Shown: positions 17,500 to 25,275 of the stretch, piece after piece
How positions within the stretch are numbered: position 1 is the stretch's first letter
How the letters are laid out: every line of letters begins with the position of its first letter
DNA from: Saccharothrix sp.
Lineage (GTDB): Bacteria > Actinomycetota > Actinomycetes > Mycobacteriales > Pseudonocardiaceae
Length of the DNA: 47,819 nucleotides
Assembly: GCF_031180885.1 (NCBI RefSeq)
Contig: NZ_JAPSLK010000060.1
Span: 1-47,819 of the forward strand
Reading direction: 5' to 3'
Translations under genes and position numbers: made by a program
The notes under the pieces: generated by a model
What the model was told of the DNA's origin: nothing
Seen by the model: the letters and a program-made list of their open reading frames with translations, nothing else
Databases searched by the model: none

Positions 17500-18672
17500 T
17501 CAGTAAGTCGGCAAGCTCGTGTCGACCTCACGCGCCCAAGCCAACACCCCACCACCTACGTGCACCGCGTCCTTGAACCCGGCCTGGTGGAGCACCGCCA
17601 GCGCCTCCGCCGACCGCCCGCCCGACTTGCAGTGCAGCACGATCTGCTTGTCCTGCGGCAGTTCCGCGAACGCCTCGCCGGACAGGATCCGGTCCTTCGG
17701 GATCAGCACGGAACCCGGGATCCGCACGATCTCGTACTCGTGCGGCTCGCGGACGTCGATCAGGACGAAGTTCTCGCCGCTGTCCTGCTTCTGCTTCAGC
17801 TCCAGCGGGGTGATGGTGTTGCCCGCCGCCGCCTGCTGGGCCTCGTCGGAGACCACGCCGCAGAACGCCTCGTAGTCGATCAGCTCGGTGATCTTGACGC
17901 TCTCCGGGTCCTTCCGGATCTTGATCGTCCGGTAGGACATCTCCAGGGCGTCGTACACCATCAGGCGACCCAGGAGCGGCTCGCCGATGCCGGTCAGGAG
18001 CTTGATGGCCTCCGTGACCATGATCGAGCCGATCGACGCGCACAGCACGCCCAGCACGCCGCCCTCGGCGCACGACGGGACCATGCCGGGCGGCGGGGGC
18101 TCCGGGTAGAGGTCGCGGTAGTTCAGGCCCTGGCCGTTCGGGGCGTCTTCCCAGAACACGCTTACCTGGCCCTCGAACCGGAAGATCGAGCCCCAGACGT
18201 ACGGCTTGCCCAGCAGGACCGCGGCGTCGTTGACCAGGTAGCGGGTGGCGAAGTTGTCGGTGCCGTCGAGGATGAGGTCGTAGTCGCGGAAGATGTCGAG
18301 GACGTTCTCCGAGTTCAGGTGCGTCTGGTGGAGGTTCACCTTGACGTACGGGTTGATCTCGGCGATCGACTCGCGCGCGGACTCGGCCTTCGGCTTGCCG
18401 ATGTCGGACTGGCCGTGGATGACCTGGCGCTGGAGGTTCGACTCGTCGACGGTGTCGAAGTCCACGATGCCCAGCGTGCCGACCCCCGCCGCGGCGAGGT
18501 AGAGCAGCGCCGGCGATCCGAGCCCGCCCGCGCCGACGACCAGGACCTTCGCGTTCTTGAGCCGCTTCTGCCCGTCCACCCCGACGTCCGGGATGATCAG
18601 GTGCCGGCTGTACCGCGCGACTTCCTCCTTCGTCAGCTCCGCTGCGGGCTCCACGAGCGGCGGAAGCGCCAT
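17500..18672 (-). CDS. moeZ: MoeZ: adenylyltransferase/sulfurtransferase (MoeB plus rhodanese)
   Basis: 390 residues. The N-terminal MoeB/ThiF domain has the ATP loop VVGAGGLGSPALLYLAAAG near residue 45 and acidic catalytic residues in VDFDTVDESNLQRQ. The C-terminal rhodanese domain (about 295-390) has the active loop HCKSGGRSAEAL with the persulfide cysteine. MoeZ activates the C-terminus of small sulfur carriers (MoaD2, CysO, ThiS-like) and loads sulfur for molybdopterin, cysteine and other pathways. The zinc CxxC pairs of E. coli MoeB are missing, as is common in MoeZ. GAGGAGG precedes the ATG. Equivalent to Rv3206c; it would supply cofactor for NasA next door. Confidence 0.95.
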   Translation of the reverse strand: MALPPLVEPAAELTKEEVARYSRHLIIPDVGVDGQKRLKNAKVLVVGAGGLGSPALLYLAAAGVGTLGIVDFDTVDESNLQRQVIHGQSDIGKPKAESARESIAEINPYVKVNLHQTHLNSENVLDIFRDYDLILDGTDNFATRYLVNDAAVLLGKPYVWGSIFRFEGQVSVFWEDAPNGQGLNYRDLYPEPPPPGMVPSCAEGGVLGVLCASIGSIMVTEAIKLLTGIGEPLLGRLMVYDALEMSYRTIKIRKDPESVKITELIDYEAFCGVVSDEAQQAAAGNTITPLELKQKQDSGENFVLIDVREPHEYEIVRIPGSVLIPKDRILSGEAFAELPQDKQIVLHCKSGGRSAEALAVLHQAGFKDAVHVGGGVLAWAREVDTSLPTY

Positions 18673-18785
18673 CTGATCCTCCTCGACGAGACATGTCCTC
18701 TACCGATGGACAACACCAGACTGGACCACCGTCTTCCCGGATGGGAAGTCGTCCCATTGCGTGGACACGAAGTGACCGCGCGGGG

Positions 18786-19805
18786 TCAGCGGGGAGCGAC
18801 CGGGAACGCGTTGGGGGTGCAGACCTTGCCGTCAGCGGCCACGACACCCCGGTTGGAGAGGTCGACCTCGTTCAGCCGGGCCACGTAGTCGTTCGCCACG
18901 CCGAAGGTCTGCTGCATCATCACGGGCGCCGGCTGGCCGTTCTCCTTGCAGCCCTCGTGCGGGTTCTTCAGCACGTGGCCGACCTCGTGGTTCACCGCGT
19001 ACGTCCGGTAGAACGACAGGTCCGTGTTGAACGCCTTCGCGCCGCGCACCCACCGCGCCACGTTGATCACCACGCGCTTGGTCGGCGGGTGCCAGCACGA
19101 CGTCTCGTACTGGATCTGGAACCCGCACAGCCCGTGGGTCGTGTTCGGCGTCGTCAGGCTGATGACGAAGTCGACCGGACCGCTGTCCACGCGCTGCATG
19201 GCCACCTGGCCGGTGCCGACCCAACTGCGCTGGTCGGCCAGCATCCCGTCGATGGTCCGGGCGAAGGCGTCCCGGTCGCCGCCGAAGTCCGCCGCGTCGA
19301 TGCCGTCCTCGATGGCGATCGAGTACTTGTAGAGCTTGCCCGTGCCGGCCTGCGCGGTGCCGCCCGGCAGGACCTGCCACGTCCCGGCGCCCTGCTCGGA
19401 GTACTTGGGCCCGTCGGGCAGCTCGGCGGTCGGGATGTTGACCAGGTCGACCTTGGACGGCGGCGTCTCGGTGGCCACCGGCGGGCCGGAGGACATGCTG
19501 GTCCCGGGCGCGGCGCCGGCGTTGTCGGTGCCGGACTGGCCGGCTTCGCCGATCTTCGTCGGCGCGGCGGTGTCGAGCACGACCAAGGCGGTCAGCACCA
19601 GCAGCACGGGGACCGCGTAGATGCGCCAGCCGTAGTTCGCGACCAGGCCCTTCACCCCGCGCTTGCGCTTGCGGCGGTGCCTGCCCGCGGGTTCCCAGGA
19701 CGCGGTCAGCGGCTCGGCGGCGGTGCGTCGCGTGCCGCGGCGGTAGCGGTCCTCGGAAGGCGGCGACGGCGCCGCCTCACGCCCACCCTCCGACGTCCGG
19801 TTCAC
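18786..19805 (-). CDS. DUF3152 membrane-anchored zincin-like protein
   Basis: 339 residues. A basic, disordered N-terminus precedes one membrane helix (IYAVPVLLVLTALVVLD near residues 63-79), so the rest faces outward. A variable linker leads to the DUF3152 domain, which carries HEVGHVLKNPHEGC near residue 270. This is HExxH with a third histidine at metzincin spacing, so a zinc protease fold is likely. Substrate unknown. Equivalent to Rv3207c. The GTG at 19805 has no clear ribosome site; nearby alternatives would remove little of the disordered start. Confidence 0.85.
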   Translation of the reverse strand: MNRTSEGGREAAPSPPSEDRYRRGTRRTAAEPLTASWEPAGRHRRKRKRGVKGLVANYGWRIYAVPVLLVLTALVVLDTAAPTKIGEAGQSGTDNAGAAPGTSMSSGPPVATETPPSKVDLVNIPTAELPDGPKYSEQGAGTWQVLPGGTAQAGTGKLYKYSIAIEDGIDAADFGGDRDAFARTIDGMLADQRSWVGTGQVAMQRVDSGPVDFVISLTTPNTTHGLCGFQIQYETSCWHPPTKRVVINVARWVRGAKAFNTDLSFYRTYAVNHEVGHVLKNPHEGCKENGQPAPVMMQQTFGVANDYVARLNEVDLSNRGVVAADGKVCTPNAFPVAPR

Positions 19806-19911
19806 GGCGACCAGAGTGCCACAAGCGCCGAAACCCGGTCGACGCCGGTGGCCCTCCGCAGGTCACAGCACTGAACCGATCTACCGGATTCCACCGCACC
19901 ACCGACTGCGA

Positions 19912-19996
19912 CCGCGCTACCAGTCCGCACCCGCTCCCACATCCCCAGCACGGCCGCGCTACCAGTCCGCACCCCGCTCCCACATGCCCAGCACGG
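19912..19996. repeat. Tandem duplication of a gene's 3' end
   Basis: 19912-19953 (42 bp) repeats 19954-19996 (43 bp) with one substitution and one indel. The second copy includes the last residues and stop codon (19959-19961) of the hydrolase gene; the first is a non-coding copy just after it. This looks like a recent local slippage or unequal-crossover event. Confidence 0.85.
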
Positions 19997-20936
19997 CCCG
20001 CGCGACCGTCGTCGGCCGCTCCATCTGCGCCACGTGCCCGGTCCGCGGCAGCACGAGCAGCCGCCCGCGCGGCAGCAGCCGGGCCACCCGCGGCGCCTTG
20101 CGGGCGCTGACCAGCTTGTCCTGCGCACCCCACACGACCAGCGCGGGCGCGGTGACCTTCGGCGGCAGCAGCCACATCGACTTCGACCGCGGCACCAGCC
20201 ACGTCCGGATCAGCTCGACCGTGCTGCGACCCAGCGCGTCGGGCGCCCACGGCTGCGCGGACCGCTCCGTGTACTCCTCGACCGACTGCCGGAACCGCTG
20301 GTCGGGCACCTGGGTCGGGTCGGCGAAGCACAGGTTGAGCATCTGCCGGGCGCGCTGCTCGGGGGTCATCAGCGTGAGCTGCCGGCGCACCCGCGGCCCG
20401 ACGATGGGGAGGAAAGCCAGCGGCATCCGCGGGTCGGACACCCGGCTCAGCCTGGGCCGCAGGTCCGGCACGGCGGGTGAGATCAAGGTCAGCGTTTTCA
20501 CCAGATCGGGTCGGGTGGAGGCGACGATGAGCGAGATCGCCCCGCCCATGGAGTTCCCGAACAGGTGAACCGGACCCGCCCCGAGCCCGTCGATGAACCC
20601 GGCGACGACCTCGGCGTGCGTCGCCATGCTGAACGTGTAGCCGGGGATCGGCTCGGACCGCCCGAACCCCGGCAGGTCCAGCGCGTGCCCCGAGACGTGC
20701 CCGGACAGCTGGCCCGCGAGGTCGGTCCAGTTCGTCGCCGAACCGCCCAGGCCGTGCACGTAGACGGCGGTTTCCGCGGCCGGGCCGGGCGTGCGCCGGA
20801 CGTGCACGCGGTGCCCCGCCACCTCGACGTAGTCACCAGGCCAGGGGCCGCTCGTTGTGTCCAGGGGAGGTAGCGGTGCGGAGGACAGGGGCACGTGGGT
20901 GATGGCGGGTCTGCGCGCCTCCAGGGTCTCGGTCAC
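19959..20936 (-). CDS. Alpha/beta hydrolase
   Basis: 325 residues with a complete alpha/beta hydrolase core. The oxyanion strand is VYVHGLGGSATNW near residue 60, the nucleophile elbow GNSMGG near 128 gives the catalytic serine, the acid is the Asp in WGAQDKLV, and the catalytic histidine is in GHVAQMERP. The cap region (about 160-250) is helical. Substrate cannot be assigned; similar actinobacterial proteins are called esterases or epoxide-hydrolase-like. It is divergent from the TetR gene at 21078 across 141 bp, so that regulator may control it. The GTG at 20936 starts a proline-rich leader with no signal peptide. Confidence 0.85.
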   Translation of the reverse strand: MTETLEARRPAITHVPLSSAPLPPLDTTSGPWPGDYVEVAGHRVHVRRTPGPAAETAVYVHGLGGSATNWTDLAGQLSGHVSGHALDLPGFGRSEPIPGYTFSMATHAEVVAGFIDGLGAGPVHLFGNSMGGAISLIVASTRPDLVKTLTLISPAVPDLRPRLSRVSDPRMPLAFLPIVGPRVRRQLTLMTPEQRARQMLNLCFADPTQVPDQRFRQSVEEYTERSAQPWAPDALGRSTVELIRTWLVPRSKSMWLLPPKVTAPALVVWGAQDKLVSARKAPRVARLLPRGRLLVLPRTGHVAQMERPTTVARAVLGMWERGADW

Positions 20937-20960
20937 GTCACCAGGATGCCTGCTCGGACG

Positions 20961-20985
20961 TCCCGTGAAACGGGAAGCTTTCCCG
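20961..20985. promoter_or_regulatory. Overlapping dyads in a divergent promoter
   Basis: TCCCG-n5-CGGGA (20961-20975) overlaps CGGGAA-n3-TTCCCG (20971-20985) in the gap between the hydrolase and the TetR gene. The shared half-site suits a TetR-type operator bound by the adjacent regulator, but binding is only inferred. Confidence 0.4.
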
Positions 20986-21077
20986 CAACGCTGCTACCAG
21001 CGAGTAAGGTTGCTCCCGACGAACCGGGGAGGCCACCCCCCGCCGGTTCCGCGATGTGAAGGCTGGCTGGAGGCACC

Positions 21078-21722
21078 ATGACGGAGACGGCCCAGACCAC
21101 GGTCGGGCACAACGGCGGCGCGGGACGAGGGGTCCGCCTCCCACGCACCGCCCGGCGTGCCCAGTTGCTGGCCGCGGCGCAGGACGTGTTCGTGACCAAC
21201 GGCTACCACGCCGCCGCGATGGACGAGATCGCCGAGCGCGCGGGCGTCAGCAAGCCGGTGCTCTACCAGCACTTCCCGGGCAAGCTCGAGCTGTACATGG
21301 CCCTGCTCGAGTCCCACGTGGACGAGCTGGTGAACCGGGTGCGCGGCGCGCTGGCGTCCACCACGGACAACAAGCAGCGGGTCAAGGCGACGGTCGCGGC
21401 GTTCTACGACTTCGTGGACGGCGAGGGCCAGGCGTTCCGGATGGTGTTCGAGTCGGACCTGCGCGGCGAGCCCGCGGTGGCCCAGGCGGTCGAGCGCGCG
21501 ACGACCGAGAGCGTGGACGCGATCACCGAGACCATCACCGCCGACACCGGCCTCGACGAGGACCGCGCGCGCCTGCTGGCCGTCGGCCTGGTGGGCCTTT
21601 CGCAGGTGACGGCCCGCTCGTGGCTGGCCGACGACCGCAAGGTCCCGAAGGAGGACGCGGTCGCGCTGATCTCCAACCTGGCCTGGCGCGGCATCGGCGG
21701 CGGCTTCCCGCTCCAGCACTGA
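21078..21722 (+). CDS. TetR family regulator (Rv3208-like)
   Basis: 214 residues. The DNA-binding domain at about 20-70 is textbook TetR: FVTNGYHAAAMDEIAERAG, then VSKPVLYQHFPGKLELY. The rest is a helical ligand-binding domain with no recognisable specificity. The ATG follows GGAGG at 21069-21073. The gene is divergent from an alpha/beta hydrolase, which is its likely target along with itself. Its position between DUF3152 and DUF3107 matches Rv3208. It is followed 11 bp later by repeat element A. Confidence 0.9.
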   Translation: MTETAQTTVGHNGGAGRGVRLPRTARRAQLLAAAQDVFVTNGYHAAAMDEIAERAGVSKPVLYQHFPGKLELYMALLESHVDELVNRVRGALASTTDNKQRVKATVAAFYDFVDGEGQAFRMVFESDLRGEPAVAQAVERATTESVDAITETITADTGLDEDRARLLAVGLVGLSQVTARSWLADDRKVPKEDAVALISNLAWRGIGGGFPLQH

Positions 21723-21733
21723 GTTGAATGACC

Positions 21734-21848
21734 GGCGCCTCCGTCGCGGCGGCGAGGCCGCCTGAAAGTCGGCCCATCGCGTCGATTTCCCGCCGATCGG
21801 TGAAGCTGGTCGGCGGGAAATCGACGCGACAGGCCGACGCGGCCTCGC
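21734..21848 (+). repeat. Palindromic intergenic element, copy A
   Basis: First of four related copies (A-D). It begins GGCGCC 11 bp after the TetR stop and ends GCGGCCTCGC. The inner stem TCGCGTCGATTTCCCGCCGA (21777-21796) pairs perfectly with 21810-21829. Outer segments GCGAGGCCGC and GTCGGCC pair with GGCCGAC and GCGGCCTCGC near the end, leaving CTGAAA as a bulge. The whole 115 bp can form one hairpin. It lies between convergent genes and is separate from the terminator that follows it. Confidence 0.9.
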
Positions 21849-21865
21849 GTGGTGGCCGGCAGCCC

Positions 21866-21901
21866 GGAAGAGGGCCGGTCCCCCGCGACCGGCCCTCTTC
21901 C
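21866..21901 (-). terminator. Terminator hairpin between convergent genes
   Basis: A perfect 14-bp stem (21866-21879 with 21888-21901) and 8-nt loop, 4 bp beyond the stop of the minus-strand hydrolase. It could also stop transcripts from the TetR gene. Confidence 0.75.
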
Positions 21902-21905
21902 CTGT

Positions 21906-22775
21906 TCACAGCAGCGCGGTGATGTGTGCTGTGACCTCTGCTGATCTCTCCAGCGGCAGCATGTGCCCCGCTCCCGGGTAGATCACCAATTCTGTGCCCG
22001 GCAACTCGTCCGCAATGGTGCGCGCGTGCCGCAGCGGGGTGAGCTTGTCCGCCCCACCCGCCAAGACCACGCTGGGAATCCCGGCGAACTCCTTCAAAGC
22101 AGCTTTCCGGTCGTGGTCGTTGAGGGACTCGCGGAACGCGACCATGGCCACCGGGTTGCACCGGCCGACCATCGCCGCCGTCGACGCCACGTCCGCCCAC
22201 GACGGCCGCTTGCCGAACAGCAGCCACCGCAGCCCCGGCCGCAACACCTCCGTGCGCTGCAACAACTGCGCCCGCTTCAGCTTCGCGAGCTGCCGGTTCG
22301 ACGCGGCCTCGCCGGCGAGGAACACCCGGCCCAGCAGGCCCGGGAGCCCGAGCGTCGAGCCGGACAGCTCACCGCACGAGGTCGCGACGAACACGACCCC
22401 GGCGACGCGGTCGAGCAGCGTGGGGTGCCGCTCGGCCAGCGCCATGAGCGTCATGCCGCCCATCGAGTGCCCGGCGAACACGATGCGCCCCTTGGGCACC
22501 CGTGCCGCGAGCAGCTCGGCCAGGTCGTCCGCGCACTGCGCGATGGTCGCGTCCTGGGCCGTCGCCGCCGCGGATCCGCCATGTCCGCGGTGGTCGTAGC
22601 GCAGGACCCGGCCGGGCAGCGCGGGGGCGACGTGGTCCCACGACGTGTGGTCCAGCGTCCACCCGTGCACCAGCACGGTGGTCACGTCGGCGTCGCGCGG
22701 ACCGGTGTCCACCACGTGCAGGGCGGTGCCGTCCGCGGTCACGAACCGGTGGCCCGGCTCCCAGGGGGCGCTCAT
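21906..22775 (-). CDS. Alpha/beta hydrolase coupled to AurF-like oxygenase
   Basis: 289 residues: oxyanion strand VLVHGWTLDHTSW near residue 36, nucleophile elbow GHSMGGM near 103, acid Asp in GGADKLTPL, histidine in GAGHMLPLE. The fold and catalytic triad are clear and the substrate is not. The ATG at 22775 overlaps the stop of the upstream diiron oxygenase by 4 bp (ATGA), so the two enzymes are made together and may act in sequence on a lipid or aromatic substrate. A terminator follows directly. Confidence 0.88.
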   Translation of the reverse strand: MSAPWEPGHRFVTADGTALHVVDTGPRDADVTTVLVHGWTLDHTSWDHVAPALPGRVLRYDHRGHGGSAAATAQDATIAQCADDLAELLAARVPKGRIVFAGHSMGGMTLMALAERHPTLLDRVAGVVFVATSCGELSGSTLGLPGLLGRVFLAGEAASNRQLAKLKRAQLLQRTEVLRPGLRWLLFGKRPSWADVASTAAMVGRCNPVAMVAFRESLNDHDRKAALKEFAGIPSVVLAGGADKLTPLRHARTIADELPGTELVIYPGAGHMLPLERSAEVTAHITALL

Positions 22776-23671
22776 CCGATGAGGAACGACCGGCGCCACG
22801 CGCGCATCCCCGGCTTGCCGACGAGACCGTTGTCGTCGAGGAACTTCATGATCCCCTTGCCCGCCCACTGGATCGTCTCGTGCCAGTGCGGGTTGGACAG
22901 GGCCGCCTTGTGCGCCTCGTCCCTGTCCAGGCCGACCGCCGCGTACACCTCGGGGTTGATGATCGACCGAGTCACGAACATCGACGTCGTCGCGAGCAGC
23001 CACCGCTGGAACGGCAGCTCCTTCTTGGTGATCGTCTGCATCCCGCGCACGACCTCCTCGCGGGCGAACCGCACGTGCCGCGCCTCCTCCAGCACGTGGA
23101 TGCGGTTGACCATCCGCACCAGCGGCTGGACGGTCTCGTCGACCATGGTCTCGCGCTGGAGCTTATCGAGGATCTCCTCCGCGACCAGGATCGAGCCGTA
23201 CAGCGCGGGGCCGTAGCCGATCACCGGCAGCAGCTTGGCCAGGTGGTAGGTGTAGCGGCGGGGGCCGTAGGGCGGGCACCCGATGCGCTCGACCATGCGG
23301 GCGAACATGGTGGAGTGCCGGCACTCGTCGGCGACCTCGGTCAGCGCGTACTGCGCGTGCTTGGTCGTCGGGTCGGACCGGTAGACCTCCTTGAGCAGCA
23401 TCTGCATGAGCAGGATCTCGAACCACAGCCCGACGCTGGCGACGCTGGCGACCTCGTGGCGGGACAGGTCGATCCGCTGCTCCTCCGACATGCGCTCCCA
23501 CAGCGCGGTGCCGTAGAGGGAGCACCGGTGCTCGGGGGTGTAGCGCAGGCCCTCGACCAGCGGCGCGTTCCAGTCGATGTCGACCTCGGGGTCGTAGAAC
23601 TTGTCAGCCGAGGAGTTGAGCAGCCGCTCGGCGGTTTTCTCGCGATCGGCGACCTTCAAGGTCCTCGTCAT
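22772..23671 (-). CDS. AurF-like diiron oxygenase
   Basis: 299 residues of the AurF (p-aminobenzoate N-oxygenase) family. The carboxylate-bridged diiron ligands are visible in order: a Glu in the FEILLMQ helix, DECRHS (E-x-x-H near 130), VAEEILD (Glu near 180), and HVLEEARH near 205 with the H-x3-E-x2-H spacing of AurF. These proteins use O2 to oxidise amines or lipids; only a few substrates are known, so N-oxygenation is not certain here. GGGAGGG precedes the ATG. It is divergent from its own TetR gene over a 67-bp region with a clear operator, and coupled to a downstream hydrolase. Confidence 0.87.
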   Translation of the reverse strand: MTRTLKVADREKTAERLLNSSADKFYDPEVDIDWNAPLVEGLRYTPEHRCSLYGTALWERMSEEQRIDLSRHEVASVASVGLWFEILLMQMLLKEVYRSDPTTKHAQYALTEVADECRHSTMFARMVERIGCPPYGPRRYTYHLAKLLPVIGYGPALYGSILVAEEILDKLQRETMVDETVQPLVRMVNRIHVLEEARHVRFAREEVVRGMQTITKKELPFQRWLLATTSMFVTRSIINPEVYAAVGLDRDEAHKAALSNPHWHETIQWAGKGIMKFLDDNGLVGKPGMRAWRRSFLIG

Positions 23672-23703
23672 CGGGTCCCTCCCCGCTCGGGTTTATCTGT
23701 GAC

Positions 23704-23731
23704 TTGAGGTAACAGTTACTTCTGGTAGCGT
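23704..23731 (+). promoter_or_regulatory. TetR promoter with operator; leaderless start
   Basis: -35 TTGAGG (23704-23709), 16-bp spacer, -10 TAGCGT (23726-23731). The spacer contains the dyad GTAACAGTTAC (23709-23719), extended to a 17-bp palindrome with one mismatch at 23706-23722. The ATG of the TetR gene begins 8 nt after the -10, so its mRNA should be leaderless. The operator also sits upstream of the divergent aurF-like gene, so one site can control both directions. Confidence 0.65.
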
Positions 23732-23738
23732 GCGTCAC

Positions 23739-24461
23739 ATGGCTCGAACTGTCAAGGGCGGAACGGACGCACGTCGGGAGCGCTGGAAGGGGCACCGCGA
23801 GGCGCGCCGGGCGGAGTTCGTCGAGGCGACCATCCGCGCGGTCGCCCGGCACGGCCCCGACGTGGGGATGGACGAGATCGCCGCCGAGGCGGGAGTCAGC
23901 AAACCCGTGCTGTACCGGCACTTCACCGACAAGTCCGACCTGTACCTGGCGGTCGGGCGGCGGGGCACCGAGTTGCTGATGGAGTCGATGGTCCCGGCGA
24001 TCGCCGAGAACGGCCCGATCCGCACCCGCATCCGCCGGATCGTGGACGCGTACCTGACGGTCATCGAGGACAACCCGAACCTGTACCGGTTCGTGGTGCG
24101 CAAGTCCTTCGCCGACCGGCCGGTCGAGCAGGACGTGGTGCAGGAGGACAAGGAGCTGATCGCGGCGGCCCTGGCCCGGCTGCTCGGCGACTACCTGCGC
24201 GCGTTCGACATGGACTCCGGCGGCGCCGAGCCGTGGGCGCACGCGCTGGTCGGCATGGTGCAGAACGCCGGCGACTGGTGGCTGGAGCGCCAGTCCATGA
24301 CGCGGGCGAGCCTGAGCGACTACCTGACCACCATCATCTGGCACGCCATCGACGGCCTGCTCCGCTCCGCGGGCATCGAACTCGACCCGGACGCGCCGCT
24401 GACCACCGATTTCTCCACCGAGCCCGCCCGGCTGCGGCTCGTCAACGGCGAGGAGGCGTGA
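23739..24461 (+). CDS. TetR regulator of the AurF-like module
   Basis: 240 residues. The N-terminal HTH spans about 25-75 (VARHGPDVGMDEIAAEAG, VSKPVLYRHFTDKSDLY). The C-terminal domain resembles regulators of lipid and fatty-acid genes but has no diagnostic ligand residues. I use ATG 23739 instead of the GTG three codons upstream because it falls at the predicted transcript start. It is divergent from the diiron oxygenase with a shared operator, so autoregulation and control of aurF are likely. Its stop overlaps the next start (TGATG). Confidence 0.9.
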   Translation: MARTVKGGTDARRERWKGHREARRAEFVEATIRAVARHGPDVGMDEIAAEAGVSKPVLYRHFTDKSDLYLAVGRRGTELLMESMVPAIAENGPIRTRIRRIVDAYLTVIEDNPNLYRFVVRKSFADRPVEQDVVQEDKELIAAALARLLGDYLRAFDMDSGGAEPWAHALVGMVQNAGDWWLERQSMTRASLSDYLTTIIWHAIDGLLRSAGIELDPDAPLTTDFSTEPARLRLVNGEEA

Positions 24462-24772
24462 TGTCCGTGCAGCACGAGGAGCAGGAGGAGCACCACGAGG
24501 ACGGCTACACCGGGTCCGCGGTCCTGGTGTTCGACCAGCGCGAGGTGCCGGTCGAGGTGGCGCTGCGCGGGTACTTCCAGCCCATCGACGGGCGGTACCA
24601 CTGGTACGGCCGGGTCGCGGCGAACGAGCAGGTCACCGAGCTGGTGGAGGGCGGTGCGCGGACCGCGCTGCTGCGCACCCCGGACGGTTCGGCGACCGGC
24701 CAGTTGACCGACCCGGACCCCTGGTCGCGCTACCGCGTCGCGGGGATCTCCACCCCGCCGTTCCGCGTTTGA
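24461..24772 (+). CDS. DUF4873 protein
   Basis: 103 residues of predicted beta-rich fold with an acidic, histidine-rich start (HEEQEEHHED) and the motifs FQPIDGRYHWYGRV and PDPWSRYRVAGIST. These match the DUF4873 family, often encoded beside monooxygenases or fused to flavin enzymes. Its ATG shares one base with the TetR stop (TGATG). With the divergent AurF-like enzyme it may bind or help process the same substrate, but this rests on context only. Repeat element B begins 2 bp after its stop. Confidence 0.75.
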   Translation: MSVQHEEQEEHHEDGYTGSAVLVFDQREVPVEVALRGYFQPIDGRYHWYGRVAANEQVTELVEGGARTALLRTPDGSATGQLTDPDPWSRYRVAGISTPPFRV

Positions 24773-24773
24773 T

Positions 24774-24893
24774 TGCGCCGCCTCCGGCGTCGCGGCGAGG
24801 CCGCCTGAGAGTCGGCCCATCGCGCCGCGTTTCCCGCCGATCGGAAGAGCTGATCGGCGGGAAACGCGCCGCGTCAGGACGACGCGCCCTCGC
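24774..24893 (+). repeat. Palindromic intergenic element, copy B
   Basis: Same orientation and layout as copy A. Inner arms 24821-24842 and 24852-24873 are complementary at 21 of 22 positions, with GCGTTTCCCGCCGATC perfect next to the loop. The left flank, from GCCTCCGGCGTCGCG through GAGTCGGCCCATCGCG, is nearly identical to copies A and D. It begins directly after the DUF4873 stop, between convergent genes. Confidence 0.9.
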
Positions 24894-24926
24894 TCCCGGG
24901 CTTGAACGAGTAGCGCCGACCTGCAA

Positions 24927-24971
24927 GAACGACGAGAGGGGCACCCGCGGCGGGTGCCCCTCTCGTCGTTC
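24927..24971 (-). terminator. Strong terminator for the DUF3107 gene
   Basis: A perfect 21-bp stem (24927-24947 with 24951-24971) with a 3-nt loop, 10 bp past the DUF3107 stop. A second complementary pair, TGAACGAG/CTCGTTCA at about 24903-24910 and 24977-24984, flanks it and touches the stop codon. Confidence 0.85.
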
Positions 24972-24981
24972 GAAAGCTCGT

Positions 24982-25209
24982 TCAGTCCGCGACGAAACCG
25001 ACGCGACGCGAGTCGCTCGGCCCGATCTCCACGTACGCGATGCGCGCCGAGGGCACCACGAACCGGGCGCCCTTCTGGTCGACCAGCGTGAGGTGACCGC
25101 TGCCCGCCTTCAGCGCGTCCGCGACCTGCGTCTCCACCTCGTCGGGGGAAAGAGCGCTCGACACCACCAGCTCACGCGGGCTGTCCGCGACGCCGACCCT
25201 GACCTCCAC
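24982..25209 (-). CDS. DUF3107 protein (TB9.4-like)
   Basis: 75 residues, MEVRVGVADSPREL at the start and ARIAYVEIGPSDSRRVGF near the end, matching the DUF3107 family of short actinobacterial proteins (Rv3208A, TB9.4). It is soluble with a mixed alpha/beta prediction and unknown function. The GTG at 25209 is preferred over upstream starts because GGAGG lies 5 nt before it and family members begin here. It follows the ferritin-like gene on the same strand after 66 bp, as in mycobacteria. Confidence 0.87.
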   Translation of the reverse strand: MEVRVGVADSPRELVVSSALSPDEVETQVADALKAGSGHLTLVDQKGARFVVPSARIAYVEIGPSDSRRVGFVAD

Positions 25210-25275
25210 GCTGACCTCCGTACACGCGTGGACCACCGGCTTGCGGCGGCGGTCCGACAACTGTCGAAACCAACC

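Noticed and set aside
16784..17506. Plus-strand open frame through the repeat spacer
   Set aside because: It translates the palindromic repeats and short GC palindromes; no domain, no ribosome site.
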